Source: Lachnospiraceae bacterium (GTDB lineage Bacteria; Bacillota; Clostridia; Lachnospirales; Lachnospiraceae). From it: a stretch of DNA of 64,000 nucleotides. The stretch covers positions 1-64,000 of the forward strand of contig VSNJ01000004.1 of NCBI GenBank assembly GCA_009774235.1, written 5' to 3'. The position numbers and the translations under genes were made by a program. The notes under the pieces are model-generated. The model searched no databases, was not told where the DNA came from, and saw nothing but the letters and a program-made list of their open reading frames with translations. This document shows positions 62,552 to 64,000 of this stretch, one piece after another (the first letter of the stretch is position 1; each line of letters begins with the position of its first letter).

Positions 62552-63835
62552 TTATCCACGGCGGATAATATCTGTTCTCTTTGGTCCATTGGAAACCATT
62601 CTTATAGGTACTCCAATCTGTTTCTCAATAAACTCAATATACTTACGGCAGTTTTCTGGAAGTTTGTCATATTCCTTTATACCTGTAATATCACATTCCC
62701 ATCCAGGAAGCACTTCATATACAGGTTTTGCCTTAGCGAGTCTGGCTGTAACAGGGAAATCTGTTACTACTTCCCCATCAATTTCATAGCCTGTACATAC
62801 AGGTATCTCTTTCAGATAGCCAAGGCAGTCAAGCACTGTAAGGACTACTTCTGTAGCTCCCTGTATCTCACACCCGTAACGTGTAGCAACCGAATCAAAC
62901 CATCCCATACGTCTTGGACGTCCTGTAGTCGCTCCATATTCACCGCCATCACCGCCATGTTTCCTAAGTTTGTCAGCTTCTTCCTCATCAAGTATCTCAC
63001 TTACAAATTCACCTGCACCTACTGCACTTGAATATGCCTTTACTACTGTAACTATCCTTTTTATCTCATATGGTGGTATACCTGCTCCTACTGCTCCATA
63101 TGCTGCAAGTGTTGAAGAAGATGTAACCATAGGATATATACCATGGTCTGGGTCTTTCAGTGAACCAAGCTGTCCTTCTAACAAGATGTTTTTGCCTTCT
63201 TTAATTGCTTTGCGCAGATAAGCTGATACATCACATACATATGGTGCAACCATATCACGGTAACTGTGCAGTGTTTCTAAAAGTTCTGCCTCATTAATTA
63301 CAGGCTTATGGTAAAGATGCTCAAGAATAACATTTTTCTGTATACAAATTCTTGCAATCTTTTCTTTTAATGCATCATCATCCATAAAGAGTTCTGAAAC
63401 CTGGATACCAGTTTTAGCATATTTATCTGAATAAAATGGTGCTATTCCTGACTTTGTAGAACCAAATGACTTCTTTCCAAGACGTTCTTCTTCATATTCA
63501 TCAAATGCTATATGGTATGGCATAAGAATTTGTGCCCTGTCAGATACAAGAATTTTTGGCTCTGGAACTCCTCTTTTCACAAGTTCATTTATCTCATTAA
63601 TTAAATATGGAATATTTAAAGCTACACCATTTCCAATTATACTTGTTGTATGGTTATAGAAAACACCAGATGGAAGCAGATGCAAAGCAAACTTACCATA
63701 ATCATTTATAATAGTATGTCCGGCATTGCTTCCTCCCTGGAAACGCACAATAATATCTGATTCTTCCCCAAGCATATCAGTTATCTTGCCTTTACCTTCA
63801 TCTCCCCAGTTAGCCCCAACAATAGCTGTTACCAT
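62552..63835 (-). CDS. purA: Adenylosuccinate synthetase
   Basis: 427 residues from MVTAIVGANWGDEGKGKITD (GGAGG before the ATG at 63835). It has the GTP-binding start, GGSNAGHTI, and TTGRPRRMGWFDSVATRYG. It joins aspartate to IMP in AMP synthesis. GANWGDEGKGK replaces the common GAQWGDEGKGK. Confidence 0.95.
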   Translation of the reverse strand: MVTAIVGANWGDEGKGKITDMLGEESDIIVRFQGGSNAGHTIINDYGKFALHLLPSGVFYNHTTSIIGNGVALNIPYLINEINELVKRGVPEPKILVSDRAQILMPYHIAFDEYEEERLGKKSFGSTKSGIAPFYSDKYAKTGIQVSELFMDDDALKEKIARICIQKNVILEHLYHKPVINEAELLETLHSYRDMVAPYVCDVSAYLRKAIKEGKNILLEGQLGSLKDPDHGIYPMVTSSSTLAAYGAVGAGIPPYEIKRIVTVVKAYSSAVGAGEFVSEILDEEEADKLRKHGGDGGEYGATTGRPRRMGWFDSVATRYGCEIQGATEVVLTVLDCLGYLKEIPVCTGYEIDGEVVTDFPVTARLAKAKPVYEVLPGWECDITGIKEYDKLPENCRKYIEFIEKQIGVPIRMVSNGPKRTDIIRRG

Positions 63836-63866
63836 AGTATCCTCCATTCTGCCGCCACACGGCATG
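63836..63866 (-). repeat. Leader-element-like short hairpin at purA (copy E, partial)
   Basis: A short GC hairpin GCCGTGTGGCGGC is followed by GGAGG and the purA ATG, resembling the 3' part of copies A-D. The long hairpin is missing. Confidence 0.4.
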
Positions 63867-63887
63867 TTTGTAAACATCCTGTATCTT

Positions 63888-64000
63888 TTATACCAATACC
63901 TCTTTTATTTTTATAGAAGTATCATATGACAAGTCAATAAACTCATCTTTAACCTTAACTACTGGTCTTGCAAGGTCTTTTCTGTTAATCATAATAACTC
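63888..64000 (-). CDS. Partial gene at the right edge, unknown
   Basis: A minus-strand frame enters from the right edge and ends with TAA at 63888-63890, reading ...MINRKDLARPVVKVKDEF, then IDLSYDTSIKIKEVLV. An ATG is at 63992, but a start beyond the edge is equally possible. I do not recognise it. Confidence 0.35.
   Translation of the reverse strand, partial: VIMINRKDLARPVVKVKDEFIDLSYDTSIKIKEVLV

Overview
The window looks like a low-GC Firmicute chromosome, most likely a gut Lachnospiraceae species. The reasons are the AT-rich sequence, strong GGAGG ribosome sites, a DUF3881 protein, a two-gene SUF-like system, [FeFe]-hydrogenase maturase HydF, split transketolase, and the yrrL-yrrM-yrrO and ireB-ruvX-yrzB gene orders. 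Nearly all genes lie on the minus strand. No rRNA, tRNA or CRISPR array was recognised.

About 1-2600 holds ADP-ribosylation genes: a class M (SirTM-like) sirtuin with a shortened C-terminus and, 750 bp away, a microbial PARG-type glycohydrolase, next to a broken DUF6273 gene at the left edge. The sirtuin promoter carries an operator that recurs (20 of 21 bases) at 59.4 kb before a cupin gene, which lies beside an Rrf2 regulator gene.

About 2880-12050 is an accessory, very AT-rich peptide natural-product (RiPP) locus. It has a 62-residue Cys-rich precursor with a double-glycine-type leader, two radical SAM/SPASM maturases, a three-gene ABC exporter, the remains of a C39 peptidase-transporter, and a divergent AgrC/AgrA-type two-component pair preceded by a LytTR-style direct repeat. 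The precursor is intact, but both maturases and the C39 transporter are damaged (amber codon; no start plus frameshift at a seven-A run; lost transmembrane domain). The locus is decaying or needs recoding. A second AgrC/AgrA-type pair with a MATE transporter and a phosphopantetheinyl transferase follows (12.4-16.9 kb).

From 17.3 kb the window is mainly core genome: split transketolase and a transaldolase, an arylsulfotransferase-like protein, ABC-F ATPase, a 32-residue type I toxin with a convergent antisense RNA, a cold-shock protein, a GH29 fucosidase, U32 peptidase/O-methyltransferase/MltG-like/YlbF/RNase J, DUF1292/RuvX/IreB/MtaB, an HPr-like protein, ThiI with its cysteine desulfurase, RsmE, a FliD-like protein, a HAD phosphatase, a receiver-Hpt protein and GalM. 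Next come a phosphatidylethanolamine operon (PAP2, flippase-like protein, PssA, Psd, then an Orn/Lys/Arg decarboxylase), RarA, YigZ, a second flippase-like protein, HydF, ProA, DegV, SmsB/SmsC, DUF3881, cupin/Rrf2, a class A penicillin-binding protein and PurA.

The intergenic DNA is unusually rich in short repeats: a MITE-like family with GGCGTGTTTGAAAA ends, a second small palindromic family, and a two-hairpin leader element that supplies the ribosome-binding site of several unlinked genes and whose stems change in a compensatory way between copies.
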